Source: Botryococcus braunii
Taxonomy: Eukaryota > Chlorophyta > Trebouxiophyceae
NCBI GenBank assembly: GCA_002005505.1
Contig: MVGU01000981.1
Span: 27,501 to 91,500, forward strand
DNA length: 64,000 nucleotides
Direction of reading: 5' to 3'
Below are positions 13,604-27,091 of this stretch, piece by piece. Positions within the stretch are counted from its first letter, which is position 1. Each line of letters begins with the position of its first letter. Both the position numbers and the translations under genes were made by a program. The notes beneath the pieces are model-generated. The model had not been told where the DNA came from, did not search any database, and worked only from the letters and a program-made list of their open reading frames with translations.

Positions 13604-14812
13604 TTACTTTTGAGGATTATGCCCCGGCCCTTTTCCCTTCCAATGTGCTCCCCGGCCACCACGGCCCTTCCACTGCCCACCTCGAGCTTGATTAGAGGGG
13701 ACAGGAGGAGGTGGGGGCAATTGACTGTCGCGCCTGCTCTTCCTTTGCAAGTAGTCCCGCTTGGCCTGACATTGCCATTGCTCGTGACCAAAGTTTTTGC
13801 AGAAATAACACTGGCGCTCGGAGGGGACGCTTGTCCGAGAATCTAACTTCCCACCAACGTTGTGTCCGACGGCTCCAAGCACAGGCCCCTGGGTGAATCC
13901 CGGAAAGTATGCCGGCGTGCTTGTTGGAGTTCTCTTCACAACGTTGAGAACCTTCCTTCCTTCCTGTCCCCTCAGCATCCCCCCTGATTTTAAGTTGCTT
14001 TCATATTGCACCACATAAGTGCACAATGAGTCGAGGCTTGTGAACCTGACACCAGTTTGAGGGTTAACTGTGCAAGCAACTCTAATAGGAGCATTCAGGC
14101 CTTTGAGGAACATATATATTTTATCATTTTCGCAGATGTCATATTCGGTTTCTACATCACTCAACAAGGAAATAAACCTTTCTATGTATCTTTCAACGCT
14201 TTCTTGCCCTTGATAAACATGGTCTAATTTTTGCCGGGCAGCCATAACCAAATCTGTAGAGTCGTATCGATTTCCCATAAAATTTTTAAAGTCTTCCCAT
14301 GTTGGCTCTGTTTGACCTCCTTCCCTTTCCTTCCTTTTGAGGTATGTCCCCCAAACCTTTGTAGGTCGCTCCTCCATACATTGCAGCGCGACTGCCACCC
14401 ACTTGTCCCTTGACACATTTGAAATGTTCACATATGATTCCACCTTACTAGCAAAGAATTGGAAGCTTCCTCTTTTTCCTGTAAACATGGCTGGTGTAGG
14501 CACACGCACGACGTTAGTGGTGGATGACGTCCGCTTGGATGCTCGTTCTCCCTCCAAGGCCTCAATCCGCTTCAATAACCGTAGAATTAGGGATTTAGTC
14601 TTATTTTTCTTCAAGGGTGTCTTCAAAGGAGTGGGTTTGGGTTTCGTTTTGGGTGTGGTCGGTTTGGGCGATGGGGCCAGATGCAATTCCGTTTCGGACT
14701 CTTCCAAAAGATCATCGACTTCAATACCTTCCTTTTCCAAACCTTCCAAAATTTCTTTCTCTTTAAGGGGGAGACCGGAGTACTTGTTTCCTTTCCGTTT
14801 AACCGCCATCAT
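13604..14812 (-). CDS. B1 gag (capsid/nucleocapsid)
   Basis: Open frame of 402 codons from ATG 14812 ([10 protein letters not shown]). It has a basic/proline-rich N terminus ([11 protein letters not shown]), a capsid-type retrotransposon gag core ([13 protein letters not shown] to YERYIERF-like [10 protein letters not shown]), one CCHC knuckle [14 protein letters not shown] and a Gly/Arg-rich tail. Nearly identical to B2 gag. It forms the virus-like particle and binds genomic RNA. The stop is followed after 11 nt by the pol ATG in the -1 frame. Gag stays open while pol in the same copy is dead. Confidence 0.92.
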   Translation of the reverse strand: MMAVKRKGNKYSGLPLKEKEILEGLEKEGIEVDDLLEESETELHLAPSPKPTTPKTKPKPTPLKTPLKKNKTKSLILRLLKRIEALEGERASKRTSSTTNVVRVPTPAMFTGKRGSFQFFASKVESYVNISNVSRDKWVAVALQCMEERPTKVWGTYLKRKEREGGQTEPTWEDFKNFMGNRYDSTDLVMAARQKLDHVYQGQESVERYIERFISLLSDVETEYDICENDKIYMFLKGLNAPIRVACTVNPQTGVRFTSLDSLCTYVVQYESNLKSGGMLRGQEGRKVLNVVKRTPTSTPAYFPGFTQGPVLGAVGHNVGGKLDSRTSVPSERQCYFCKNFGHEQWQCQAKRDYLQRKSRRDSQLPPPPPVPSNQARGGQWKGRGGRGAHWKGKGPGHNPQK

Positions 14813-14878
14813 GTTGCAATGGAACAATGCAATTACAACCTTCCCTACGTCTCCCTTCGGTTCGAGGCTCTAACCGCC

Positions 14879-14890
14879 TCGCCGATACCA
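14879..14890 (-). promoter_or_regulatory. Primer-binding site of B1
   Basis: TGGTATCGGCGA in element orientation, 1 nt after the 5' LTR end. Identical to the sites in A, B2, C1 and C2. Confidence 0.85.
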
Positions 14891-14891
14891 A

Positions 14892-15339
14892 TTTAACGAA
14901 GTGAGACGTGTAACTAAGATTTATAACAAGCTAAGCAAGGGTTTCAGGCAAGGGTGACACCGAAGGTAGGAATCGAAGTTCCAATCCGTTACAAGTTCGC
15001 AGCCCTCCTCACGCAGGTCGTCCGAGTCTCCAAAGAACAATATAATGAACAATGTAGAGAATGCTAGATGTCTCACTCGTAGCAGCAAACCCAAAGACAA
15101 TGATCGCCACCCGAGTTCCTAGTCCACCTATGCGCGGATCCGGCTACGTCGTCCCTCTACGAGATGCTCTCGCGAGCATAGCGATATGGATGACGAGAGG
15201 AGACCCACTAGGATATTACAGTCATTTTCCTACACACAAGGACAACGAGATCTACTCGTATCCCAAAGGGCACGAAGAAACATGAACTACGCGCACATCC
15301 TACGTGAGACGCGTCGCGCTGACGCGGCACCTCACTACA
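14892..15339 (-). repeat. 5' LTR of B1 (448 bp)
   Basis: Same sequence by eye as 9158-9605, so the insertion is very young. Drives minus-strand transcription of B1. Right flank is the second CCTGG. Confidence 0.93.
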
Positions 15340-15344
15340 CCTGG

Positions 15345-18300
15345 TCCCCCACCTTAAAAGGATGGTCCCGTCTCTTCTTATCCGCGTAAGTCTTCTGCCG
15401 TTGCTGTGCAGAGGCAAGGTTAGATTTGGCACTCTTTAAGGCAGTCTAATATATTCATAAAGGCCTGCCAAAAATGGCTAGTGAACCTAGGATCTCTATC
15501 ACTCACAATTGAGGTAGGCATTCCAAATCTCACAAAGACCCTGTCAATAAATAGTTGTGCAAGCTGGGGTGCAGTGATAGTTTTATTGCATGCAGCCAAT
15601 ACACACAACTTTGAAAACCTATCAACAAATACCACAATAGAATCAAACCCACAACAGACAGGTAAATCAGTCACTAAGTCCAGGGAAACGCTCTGCCAAG
15701 GTCCATCCGGAATAGGTAGTGGCTGGAGCAGTCCATAAGGTACAGTTCCCGTCCCTTTAGTGCGCTGGCAGGTGTCACAAGACCTGCAAAAGTCCCTGAC
15801 TGACGAGTTGAGCCGTGGCCACCAAAAGTTCCTGCAAACTAAGTCATGCATCTTGTTAATCCCAAGATGTCCAGAAAAGGGGGTGGAATGACACTCTCTC
15901 AATACCTTCTCTCTCATTGCATCAGGGACAAATACTCGACCTGACTGCACAGAATAAGGTATAGTGTCTCTCATCACCAAAACACCTTCTTCCACCAGTT
16001 TAGTAACTGTGGGGTCATTAGTACACAGCAAAGCAATTTCTGGTAGGAGGGACGAGACAGAAACAGAGGAGACATGCATTACTGCTAAATCAACACGCCT
16101 GGATAAAGCATCTGCAACAACGTTGTCAGTCCCTTTAACATATTTGATGTCAGGCATGAACCTCATGATCTCAGTAAGCCAACGTTCTTGTCTACTAGTC
16201 CTAACAGGAGCAGTAAGTAAATACTTAAGTGCTTGCTGGTCAGTGTGCACAGTAAACTTAGCCCCTAGCAACAAATGCTTCCACTTCAGTAATGCATGTA
16301 CCAGGCAAGCAATTCTCTATCATAGGGTGCTAACTTCCTTTCAGGGGGTTGGAATTTCCTGGATTCGAAGGCCACGGGCTGCAGTCCCTTCCCTTGATCC
16401 TGCTGTAGTACAGCTCCAACAGCAAATCCTGAGGCGTCTACATGTACAACAAAAGGTTTGTCTAAATCAGGCATCAACAGGCAAGGAGGAGTAGAAACAA
16501 GATCTTTCAGTGCAACAAAGGCTTCCCTCTGGGGTCCCTCCCAGGTCCAAGGCATATCCTTCTTAAGCAACTCAGTCATAGGATAAGCAACATCTGCAAA
16601 ATGGTCAATAAAAGTGTCATAATATTGTGTCAACCCAAGGAACCCTCTCAATTGTGACACATTACAAGGAGTGGGCCAATCCTGAATGGCAGCAACCTTC
16701 CTAGGATCCACCTTGATCCCATCCGGTGTCAACAGGTGCCCAAGGTATTCCACCTGCTTGGCAGCAAATTCACACTTAGACCTTTTACAATAAAATTTAT
16801 GTTCCCGTAACACTGACAAGACAGTTCTTAGATGCTCCATATGTTCTGCAACAGATTTAAAATAAATGAGGATATCGTCTAGGTACACTAGCACAAATCT
16901 GTCAAGAAAGGGAGCCAAGACAGAGTTCATTACAGCCTGAAAGGTGGCAGGAGCATTAGTCAACCCAAAAGGCATCACAGTAAATTCATAATGACCATAA
17001 CGAGTTTTAAATGCAGTCGTTTCTATACTGTCTTCATGCATACGTATCTGATGATACCCAGAAGCCAGATCAAGTTTAGAAAAGATACAACTGCCATGAA
17101 GTTGTTCAAACATCTCATCAATTCTAGGCAATGGGTGCTGGTTCCTAACAGTAATCCTATTCAAGGCTCTATAGTCAATGCACAAACGCCAGCCACCATC
17201 TTTCTTTGGGACAAATAAGATAGGTGCACCAAAAGGGGATGTTGATGGGCGGATGAAGCCTCGCTCTAGGAGCTCTTGTAACTGCGCACGAAGTTCAGCC
17301 AGCTGAGCTCCGGACAGTGGGTAAATACGAGAGACTGGAGGAGTTGCCTCCGGCTCCAATCTGATATGGTGGTCTCCAGCACGAGTAGGGGGTAGGCCTT
17401 CAGGAAGTCCAGATAAAACATCTTGAAACTCCTGCAAAAGCTCCTCCAACTCTGGCACATTATATGCATCGGTATCTGGACTGTCAGTCACTGCATTTAA
17501 TTGAACAACATAGATTGATTCACCCAACTTCACCATCTCTTCTACTTCCATAGAAGAAATCACATATTCTGGCATGCCTGACCTCTGACACCCCAAAAGT
17601 ACATGTGTTTGATCAGCATGAACCAAGGACACAGCATTCAATTTCCAATTTACAACTGGGTTAAAAGCAGTAAGCCAAGGTTTGCCCAAGACAAGATCAT
17701 AATAAGTCAACTCAGTAGGGAGGCAGGTGACTCTAAAACCCAATGTCCCAACAGTCAGGTCAGTTGACACACTATGTCCTACCATAGATGTTCTGCCATC
17801 AGCTACTCTCACAGTAACATGTGAACTCATAGATTCAGTGGGAAGGGCAAGCTCATGCACAAGTTTATCATCAATAAAATTTGCAGAAGCTCCACTGTCT
17901 AACAAAATCCTGACAGTCCTACCAGCAAGAGTTCCCTCAAACTCAATACAAGTACCAGAAAGATCAAGACCATCCACAATGTGTCTACTGTCAAGCTGAA
18001 CAAAAGAGTCAAAACAGGTTGCAGGCAGTGGCTTCTTCTTCTCACCGAGACAGCCAGACTGTACCAAACAACTAACAAGGGCAAGCCTGTATGGGAATTG
18101 CAATGGGGTGTGCACATAGTGGTGGAAGATAAACCCAATGCAGCCAAAACAGAAGCCGAGAGTAGTACATCATGAGACTGTTGTTGTGTAGTCCCTTCCA
18201 GCACCTGTTCACAGTGGCTCAGGCAAGAGAGCACAGTCAATCTAGTACCTTGCAGTAGCTGTGACACAAGCTGGCTGACAGAATCCTCTCTATCACTACT

Positions 18301-18549
18301 ATCAACAAACAAAACAACATGAGCATCACTATCAATAAGGTGAGGAGCTGCATCTCTCTTAAACATGCTCTCAGGACTGATCAGGTCACTGGCAGAGGGG
18401 GATGTCTGAAACTCTCTACACAAACCATGCCCACCTACAATATGGGTCATGAAATTATGGTAACAACTGTGGAAATAATTCTGCAGATGACCAAGCTCAT
18501 ACAAAACAGGAATACCATACTGGGGCTCTGAACAGTTGGCTGGCATCAT
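15345..18549 (-). pseudogene. Element A pol: protease-RT-RNase H-integrase, frameshifted and integrase-deleted
   Basis: Begins near ATG 18549, 44 nt beyond the gag stop. A frame change near 18060 leads into protease (LLDSGASANFID), RT ([40 protein letters not shown]) and RNase H (VDASGFAVGAVL, YDRELLA). A further shift near 16290 leads to the RNase H tail, the integrase zinc finger (CRSCDTCQRTKGTG) and the first two catalytic Asp (SLDLVTDLP, SDRDPRFTSHFW). The frame then jumps from ASHFWQAFMNIL-type sequence straight into KSAKSNLASAQQRQKTYADKK, so the catalytic Glu region (QTDGQTER-type) is deleted near 15440. Only C-terminal residues and the insertion point of B1 follow. Non-functional. Confidence 0.88.
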
Positions 18550-18592
18550 AAACAGGACTCACACTGCTGTTTTACCAAAGAAGACCAACAAA

Positions 18593-19619
18593 TCAAGTAG
18601 TACTTGACTTGCGCTTGGGTTGTCTGAGCTCTGGATGCAATTTCCAGCAACGCTCTGCTGCGTGTCCTGACTTGCCACAATGTGCGCAGGGCTGCGCAGA
18701 AGTTTTTGTCGGGCCTGGTGACTTGGAGTCAGGGGAGAACTTTGGAGCAGGGTTCACAGGCTTAGACGGTCCTGGGAGGTCTGATATTGTCACAGCATGC
18801 TTGAAGTAGTCTTCCAAGGTCTGGGGATACTGTAGGGAGATGCTTTTCTGAAGATCAGCCCTGCAGCCAGCCAAAAATAAGTGACACAAAGTCTCTTCTG
18901 CAAATGCCTTTGGAACCTTTGACCTCAATGCATTAAATGTTGCAATATAGCTTCGCATGTCAGTCTTTCCCTGTGAGAGACTCAGCAACTGCTCTAAATG
19001 CCTCTTATGCAGCTCTACAGGCCTAAAAGCAGCAGTAAGTGCAGTCACAAACGATTCCCACGTCCCATAAGCAGCAAGACTCCCTGAAGCAATTAACTTA
19101 AACTGCCCAGTCCACCAATCCAACGCTAGAACGTCGTAGCCACCTCCACCGAGCGGATGCCAAGCCTACATCGTAGGTCCCCAAACACATTTCAGTCTGC
19201 ATAAGCCATGGATCCAACTTCATTGGATCTCCCTCGAATACAGATGGGTATGGCAACTTGAGCGAGGGCTTCCCTGAACCTGACGAGGCTGTAGCCGATG
19301 CCGGAATCGCCGTTGGTATGGGCTGCGGCACGACCACAGATGCAGGTTGCGCGAGAGAGCACTGAATTAACATCTCAAGTCCCTTTGAAATGCTCTGAGC
19401 GGTATCAACTGGAGGGGAATGCGACGGAACACTAGATCCTAATGCAACGGCTCCTTCGAGCAGGGCACCGATATCTACCACACGCCTAAGCATACAACGA
19501 AGATCTACCCATGAACGATCTACATATACATAAGCAAGAAGATCTATGGATGGATCTGGCTCTGCGATGCCAGGACTCGGTGCACGGACCCTCGAACTCG
19601 AACAAGGATGCCGAGACAT
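18593..19619 (-). pseudogene. Element A gag, frameshifted
   Basis: N-terminal half reads from ATG 19619 (MSRHPCSSSRV) to the capsid start PYPSVFEGDPMKLDPWL. A shift near 19110-19150 leads to the second frame (LDWWTGQFKLIASG to RSYIATFNALRSKV), ending in one CCHC knuckle CAHCGKSGHAAERC and stop 18593. Capsid-nucleocapsid layout of a chromovirus gag, but not related closely to gag of B or C. Confidence 0.82.
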
Positions 19620-19671
19620 CACAATCACGAAAGAAACGCACCACGAACGAACGACAAGGAAGTAATCCTTG

Positions 19672-19683
19672 TCGCCGATACCA
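19672..19683 (-). promoter_or_regulatory. Primer-binding site of element A
   Basis: TGGTATCGGCGA in element orientation, 1 nt after the 5' LTR end (CTACA|G|TGGTATC). Confidence 0.85.
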
Positions 19684-19684
19684 C

Positions 19685-19945
19685 TGTAGACTATAGCTTA
19701 GCGGAAGAGGTTTAGAAGGAGACAGTGAGACGTTCGTGGTGTGCAACAAAAGAGTGTTACATGATTGATTCGCAAGCGTACTCTTAAACCCAGGGTGGAT
19801 TGAATTATATCGTACTGCCACAGACGCGTGATCGGGCAACCGAGCGAAGTACCTGAGCGAGGTTGTACTGCGAACCAGATCACAAGGCAAGTCATGCACT
19901 ATGCCAAGGACCCTACTAGAGCATTATACCCTAGGAAATGCTACA
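19685..19945 (-). repeat. 5' LTR of element A (261 bp)
   Basis: Pair of 7729-7989. Followed on the right by target duplication ACGAC (19946-19950), then unrelated T-rich DNA. Confidence 0.94.
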
Positions 19946-19950
19946 ACGAC

Positions 19951-20368
19951 CAACTGGGGGAAGGGATGGGGTTACAGGTATTCTCATCCTCACTTTCCTT
20001 ACAAACGTCTAGATATATGGCCCTGGCCGGGGCAGTATTCTTTTTGTCCATCCTGTCGCCTCTGGAAGACTCGTTTTGTGGCTGTTCTTGACCCTTTTGC
20101 CCATTTTCGTCCCATCTCCCCCTCTGATGTCCTACCTCTACTTCTTTTTGGTTGTGGTTTTTACCCCTGTGTTCTCTTTTGGAGTTTTCCTTTCCTTTGT
20201 CCCCCCCCCTTTTCTTCCTTTCATGGGGTCTCTGTTATGTGTTGCCTTTCCCATTTCTGTTGTTGCCCCACGTGGGGATTTCTTCTTCTGCTCTTCCATT
20301 TCTTGCTGTTCTCCTGTGCAAACCCACCCATTACATCTAGGACAGACAGAGTAAGAGTTTTCAGCTGG
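19951..20368. other. T/C-rich unique sequence, no gene seen
   Basis: Continues the DNA interrupted by element A (pre-insertion site CTCCACGAC|CAACTGGG). Frames are open by composition only. It could be the far end of the Penelope-like tail or a host intron; nothing recognisable. Confidence 0.4.
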
Positions 20369-20737
<369 letters not shown>

Positions 20738-21133
20738 GCGGCGGGAGGGAGGGAGAGAGACAGGGGGCTGGGGCCCGACAACCGACACGCGTAACGACAA
20801 ATGTAAACCCTGACTGGTGGGTAGCAGGCAGTAGAAGTGATGGATGGTGGTGGGAACCAATCTGGGCCCTAACAACACTAATCTGAACTTGTGTGTCAAG
20901 TGGCAGAAGTAAATTTAAAATCCCCTGAGAACTTTGGCAACTGCTGTTTTGGTTTGGAATACAGAACGCGAGGCAGTATTAATGCATACTGAATTTATAT
21001 GCTGGCGTGCTGAAATGGCATTCAGGTTCATCAAATAATCCTCTCAACTGGTGTAAAACGTTTACAGCTTACAATCCCTGGGGCCAGCAGTCAACTCCTG
21101 ATTTAGGGAAGAAAGAGGGGAGATGCAAAGAGT

Positions 21134-21287
<154 letters not shown>

Positions 21288-21432
21288 GTGCGAGGCCGAG
21301 ACACAAACGGAACGACTGCATTCACTCGACAGTCGTAGAGCATACCGAGCATTGAAAACTTTTCTCAGGCTGTACTTCAGTGTGTATATATGCCAGAGTG
21401 TGTATATTACCATTACTCTTACTATCACTATT

Positions 21433-21443
21433 TCTACTACTAG

Positions 21444-21526
<83 letters not shown>

Positions 21527-21533
21527 CTACTAC
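21433..21533. repeat. (CTA)n trinucleotide array
   Basis: About 30 CTA units, decaying into mixed CTA/CTC/TTA before the long ATT region. Confidence 0.95.
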
Positions 21534-21652
21534 TGCTCCTCCTAATCCTACTACTATTAATATTACTATTACTACTACTAATCCTGTTATTACTCTTACT
21601 ATTATCATCATATATAATAACAACAATAAGAATAGTAATAATCATAATAATA

Positions 21653-22590
<938 letters not shown>

Positions 22591-23702
22591 TATTCTTACT
22601 TTTTGCTACAACTTTATATTCCTGCACCTACTTTCGTACTTCTTGTTTTTATTATTCTGCATCTTTTGCACTTACGGCCATTCCGATGTCGAAACGTGAC
22701 TATTCGGGCATCGGGGGCCTGAGACTGATATATTTCACTTTTCCTTTAATTCGCGGGCATCGGGGGCCTGAGACTGAAAATTTGTTTCCCTTTAATTACC
22801 CCGATGCCCGTGCGTGGGCTTTAAATATAGGGGCCTTCCCAGGGGGAGAGGCGGAACCTGCCCCCGAATTCGGCAAAAGGCAGGCGCATTGGGGGCAGTG
22901 CATTCATTACACCCATGACAAGAAGTCTTGTCACAGCGTTACTCACGCAAGTCTGGCCTGCAAAACCCCAGTTTGCGCTTACAGCCCACAAGCTTCAATA
23001 TCAAGGTCCTAGATGAGCAAGGCAAAACGTGGGTGGAAGCTAGGCCGACGAGATACAGCCCCTACACATGACCAACGCTTGGTTTCACACACACCACTTG
23101 CACCAACAAGTGGAAGTTCACCATATTTCTCAATTTTGGGCCCCGCAACTCGGCGTAGGGCCCAACATCACCCCTTGAGGGTGCGTCCCCTCCCCTCTGC
23201 CCGTCCGCATTCACACGGGCCAGGCTTTCAGCCCAGCCAAAACATTCAGAAATACCCCAAACCAATCACGGATTGCTTGAAAATATTGCAGCAAAATGTT
23301 ACCAAGGTGTCGGGCTCACGGCTTCCTTTCGGACCTTGGGCATGCAAAATTCCGTCCCTTCCCCGATGCTCTCCAAACTTCGCACCCTTTCTCCTTGCCA
23401 CCACGGCCACCCACTGGTATGCCTCTGCAAAATGAAAGCCCTGGGAACGCCCTCTAAAGCTCTTGCAAACAGAGCCCTTACCTCCCCGGGCTTCAAACGG
23501 CAAGTCCCACCTGCAACTTCAGGGCGGTACTGTACCATCTTTGTCGCGCAGGGCCCACTAGATTTTCTTTGTACTACGGCAACTTGCAGTACGCCTCACA
23601 CGCGTACTGCCCATGGCCCTCAAAACCCCTGATTAAATGTCCTGAAAAGCGGATTTCTGCAGCCCAGATTTGCGCCTGACAAGATTTATTGTCATGGGTG
23701 AT
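22591..23702. other. Non-coding stretch with a thrice-repeated 12-mer
   Basis: CGGGCATCGGGG occurs at about 22705 and 22754 in direct orientation (each followed by GGCCTGAGACTGA) and in inverse at 22799-22810. The rest of the stretch shows open frames without recognisable protein content. Confidence 0.5.
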
Positions 23703-26455
23703 TAGTGCCACAGGGCAATTGCCAAAATGGCAATTTTTCGACAGAATATTTATTTTTAAGTTTATATGTGGCAACTTCCAATGGATTTCATTTTTTGCCG
23801 GTTGCCAGTGTGGCAACTTCACAGGGTTTAAGTTCAATTTTTTGTTGCCAATGCGAAATTTCGTTTAGAAGGCCTTGGGGCCGGGCAGTAATGAGAAATA
23901 GGAACGGACAGGGAGAAATAAGCCGTAATTAGGAGCTTGGATAATATTACAAACCAAAATTCTGAATGAAATTCACACCAAATGAAGTTTACACCATCAC
24001 ACAGTGTACACAAACACAAGTAGAACCAATAGAAAGCAGTCTATTCGATCTATCCTTGCTGTCAATAGACTGGTTTTAACAATGAACTAAACTCTGGATC
24101 TTTTGCATGTACTATATGTCTAACATGTCCTCGGAGTCCTCAGATTCGGCTTCCAAGATGGAGAAATCAATGTCTAAGTCATCATCAGAGCCTGCACGAT
24201 GATCCATTGTAATGTTTAGACTCCTTCTATCTTTTGCAGAAAGGAAAATTTCCAAAGCGACATCGTAAGGAAAATTCTCCAACGTGTGCTTTGAAGCTTT
24301 GAGGCGGACTGCATCATTTAGATGATCTTCATCCAAAGAATTTCGAACATCACTCTTTAGAAAATTCATTGACGAAAAGAGACGCTCCGCTTGGGCAGAA
24401 CTAGCGGGCAATATGAATAGGATTGTGGCTAACTTCACAAACTCAGATATATCTTCCTTGAGTCCGGACTTCAAGATAAAGCTCCACATGAATCTAGTCA
24501 GCCCCATCTGATCAACCTTGGCCTGGTTCTTTGATGCCTCAACCGAGAGACTTTGTTGCACTCGGTTGATCAACCGTTTGTACTTGTCGGCTTGACGCTG
24601 AAGAAGACGAGCATCAATAGGAGGAGCCACAGCAAGACCACTTCCCCCACGACTGCCGAGTACATTCTTCTGTTTTCCATAGAATGTGGCCAAGTACTTA
24701 ACATTCTTGTCGAAGTCAGATTGACATACTGCATCATTTGTCCAATAAGAAGCTTGTAGGATAGACATCGCTTCTAACAACTCCTTTTTGGGGAAACGCT
24801 CCACCAGCTCGGAGGACACTGCCTTGGCCAAAGCGCCTACCCGTTCAAAAACATACGGGAGCACTTCTTCATGCCAATTTGAGTTACTGATGTGTTCACC
24901 ATTGAAAGTTACAAAATAATCAGTTGGCACCTCATTATGCACAAAATTGTACTTCAAAGTATCACCATCCCACTGCAAGGGGCTTCCCTCATTGCAATCG
25001 TCCACAGCAATGAATTGCTGAAACTCCGCCCCCCCAAAGACATGACGCTCCCCAGGTTCTGGGTTGTACTTAGATGACATGAAGTCATGCATGAGTTCTA
25101 ACCTAGTTGACAATTCCTCTAACCAAAAATCCTGACCCTGAACTACTTTGACCAGTACATGAAGCTCTTTAAGCAAGGGCCTCATGGCTCTAGAGCCGAC
25201 TAACACCTTAGCATCGAGCATCCGCTGACTCAATGCGGCTACCCCAGGGTCGGATACCCCTCGCGTAACAAGAAAGACAAGCAAAGTGTTTAACTGCTCA
25301 AGCCATCGATCTAAAACTTTATATACCGACAACCAACGAATGTCATGGATGCGCAATAACTTGTGCTGGTCTGAATCAAACACTTCTTGCAATCGTTGAA
25401 ATTCTGACTGTGCTTCAGGTGACCGACAGAATGTTTTCGAAAACATTAAAACAATCTCTCAAGCAACCATCGACTACAGCATACACTTCATTGTCAGAAA
25501 AGCTCTTGCAGGCAAGACTGATTCGATGTGCAGCACAGTGGACAGCAGTGACATAAGGAGCATAAGTGCTTTTCAAAATATCTGCAACACCTCGTACTTG
25601 CCCGAGCATTACACTAGCTCCATCACACCCAACAGATATCAGGCCCTTGCCCACATCCCATTCTGGAGGCATTACTTGTTGCAACTCTGCTACAACAGTT
25701 GTAGCAATGTTCTCACCGGTGGCCCTAGCCACTTGTCGTAATGCAAGAAATGCTTCCCTCCTCTTCCCTTTTGCAACCCATACAATCCCAATTGCTAAGT
25801 ATTGAACATTATCTACAGATGAACTGTCGTCTATCACCACCCCAACAAAACCCCCCTCACATGTTGCCAAACAGTCCTTGAGATACCTCAACTCGGCTTC
25901 GGCCAGCGCAGAAAAGAACTCCCATCCCAAGTTCGGAGACCAATGCATACCTGCAATGGGATTCACTCCCCATAGACGGGCCAAATTTTGGATTTCGGGA
26001 TACCTGCACAAAAGTATGCAGTAGGTAAGGACCTGTGAAAGAACAAATTTGTGTAGGCATGTGTGTGTGTGTGGCGGGACTTCCGAATCGGGAGTTTCGA
26101 TTAGCAAATGTGGAGTCCATACTGGATCATTGATTAAATGTGGACAATGGCCGGCGGTGCGGACTCGGCGCTCTGACAAGGGAGAATGAATGCTCGACAT
26201 CAAGGGTGGCCCTCCGATTTCGGATTTCCACTGGCAACTTCGGTCCATAACCAATTATTTTCAGGTTGCCACATGGCAACTTTGGGTAAGGTCACATTAA
26301 TTACTGGTTGCCACCGATTGGCAACCTCCGCCGTAAAAAATTAATATAGGTTGTCACAAATGGCAATCCCAACAGCCCAGAATATATTTAAAATTGTCAT
26401 TTTCAGCCCCCTATTATTAAATATCGCCATTTTGGCAACAAGTTGCCACTAAAAA
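23703..26455 (-). mobile_element. hAT-superfamily DNA transposon (approximate limits)
   Basis: A hAT transposase gene is flanked on both sides by clusters of GTTGCCA/TGGCAAC motifs: 23705-23855 on the left and 26225-26455 on the right. The outermost parts share TTGCCAAAATGGC in inverse orientation (left near 23720, right near 26430-26445), consistent with diverged terminal/subterminal inverted repeats. No 8-bp target duplication could be matched, so the ends are approximate. Confidence 0.6.
24112..26003 (-). pseudogene. hAT transposase (RNase H-like core and C-terminal dimerisation domain), one frameshift
   Basis: Would cut and paste the element in the nucleus. The readable exon begins after a probable acceptor TTTTGTGCAG at about 26003 (YPEIQNLARLWGVN). 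The RNase H-like fold has VVIDDSSSVDNVQYL, then VGCDGASVMLG and CAAHRISLAC. A shift at about 25455-25462 (CLRD versus CLREIVLMFSKTF) moves into the second frame, which continues HDIRWLSVYKVLDRW and ends with the hAT dimerisation segment LPASSAQAERLFSSMNFLK and RLKAS, stop at 24112. Resembles the ZNF862/C17orf113-like subgroup of hAT proteins in general form. No N-terminal BED zinc finger is seen; it may lie in an unrecognised upstream exon or be lost. Confidence 0.85.
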
Positions 26456-26463
26456 ATGCACTG

Positions 26464-26615
26464 ATTGGGGGGCGGAAAAGGGAGGGGGAAGTTGGTAGGG
26501 AAGGGCAAGGTGAGCCGGGCAAGAGAGGAAGGAAGAGTGGGATGCACAAGAAGGCAGGGGAGGAATGATGAGCAAGGAGTCTGAGAGGATTGAAGAGGGG
26601 AAGAGGGAAGAAAGC
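26464..26615. other. Purine-rich host flank between the hAT element and C1
   Basis: G/A-rich, no gene. Its last five bases AAAGC (26611-26615) are the left target duplication of C1. Confidence 0.6.
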
Positions 26616-27091
26616 TGTCGTAGAATGCACAAGTTAGAGAGAATTTCCAAGTTGTGAGAGAGAGAGAGACAAGGCCGGATGGCCGACAAGTTGGACGCTC
26701 TTTCCAATTACAAGTAACCCCCACCTCACGGAGCTTCCACTCCCTACTTGTGGTCTACTAAGCTTCCAAATTACCTGAATGCGTGTCTTCCCGTGGCTTA
26801 CGTCTCTATCCGTTCCTTCCCGTGGTTCGTGATCGTGTGTTCACGTTCCTCCAATGGTAGCGCACTAGTCCACCAAACCTCTACAATAGTATCTAGAAAA
26901 TATCCTAGAATCCTACTATGAGAGTAACGTCCATAACTATCCAATGGAATTCGACGGCTAGGAAGCCAAGGCTAGACGCTAGGCAAGTGCGTACTCGCGT
27001 TGCTCGTACGACATGTGCGCTACATGTGCGCCTAGGCTAGGGGGTAAGGGAAATGTCCAGAAATGCCGGGAAATCCCTACATTCCATTACA
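26616..27091 (-). repeat. 3' LTR of C1 (476 bp)
   Basis: In element orientation starts TGTAATGGAATG and ends TTCTACGACA. Same as the 5' LTR by eye except that its (GA)n is two units shorter. Confidence 0.95.

Larger units (their letters stand above)
9158..15339 (-). mobile_element. Ty3/gypsy chromovirus B1, inserted in element A pol
   Basis: 6182 bp, minus strand. LTRs are 9158-9605 and 14892-15339, both 448 bp and identical by eye. Target duplication CCTGG is at 9153-9157 and 15340-15344. About 760 bp shorter than its relative B2, because integrase and chromodomain sequence is missing. Identical LTRs with a dead pol suggest mobilisation in trans or very recent decay. Confidence 0.95.
7729..19945 (-). 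mobile_element. Ty3/gypsy chromovirus A, split by element B1
   Basis: The element is read from the minus strand: 5' LTR 19945-19685, primer site, gag, protease-RT-RNase H-integrase-chromodomain, polypurine tract and 3' LTR 7989-7729. Target duplication ACGAC lies at 7724-7728 and 19946-19950. Subtracting B1 and its duplicated CCTGG leaves about 6.03 kb. It is defective: gag and pol both have frameshifts, and the integrase core is deleted after the second catalytic Asp. Confidence 0.95.
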
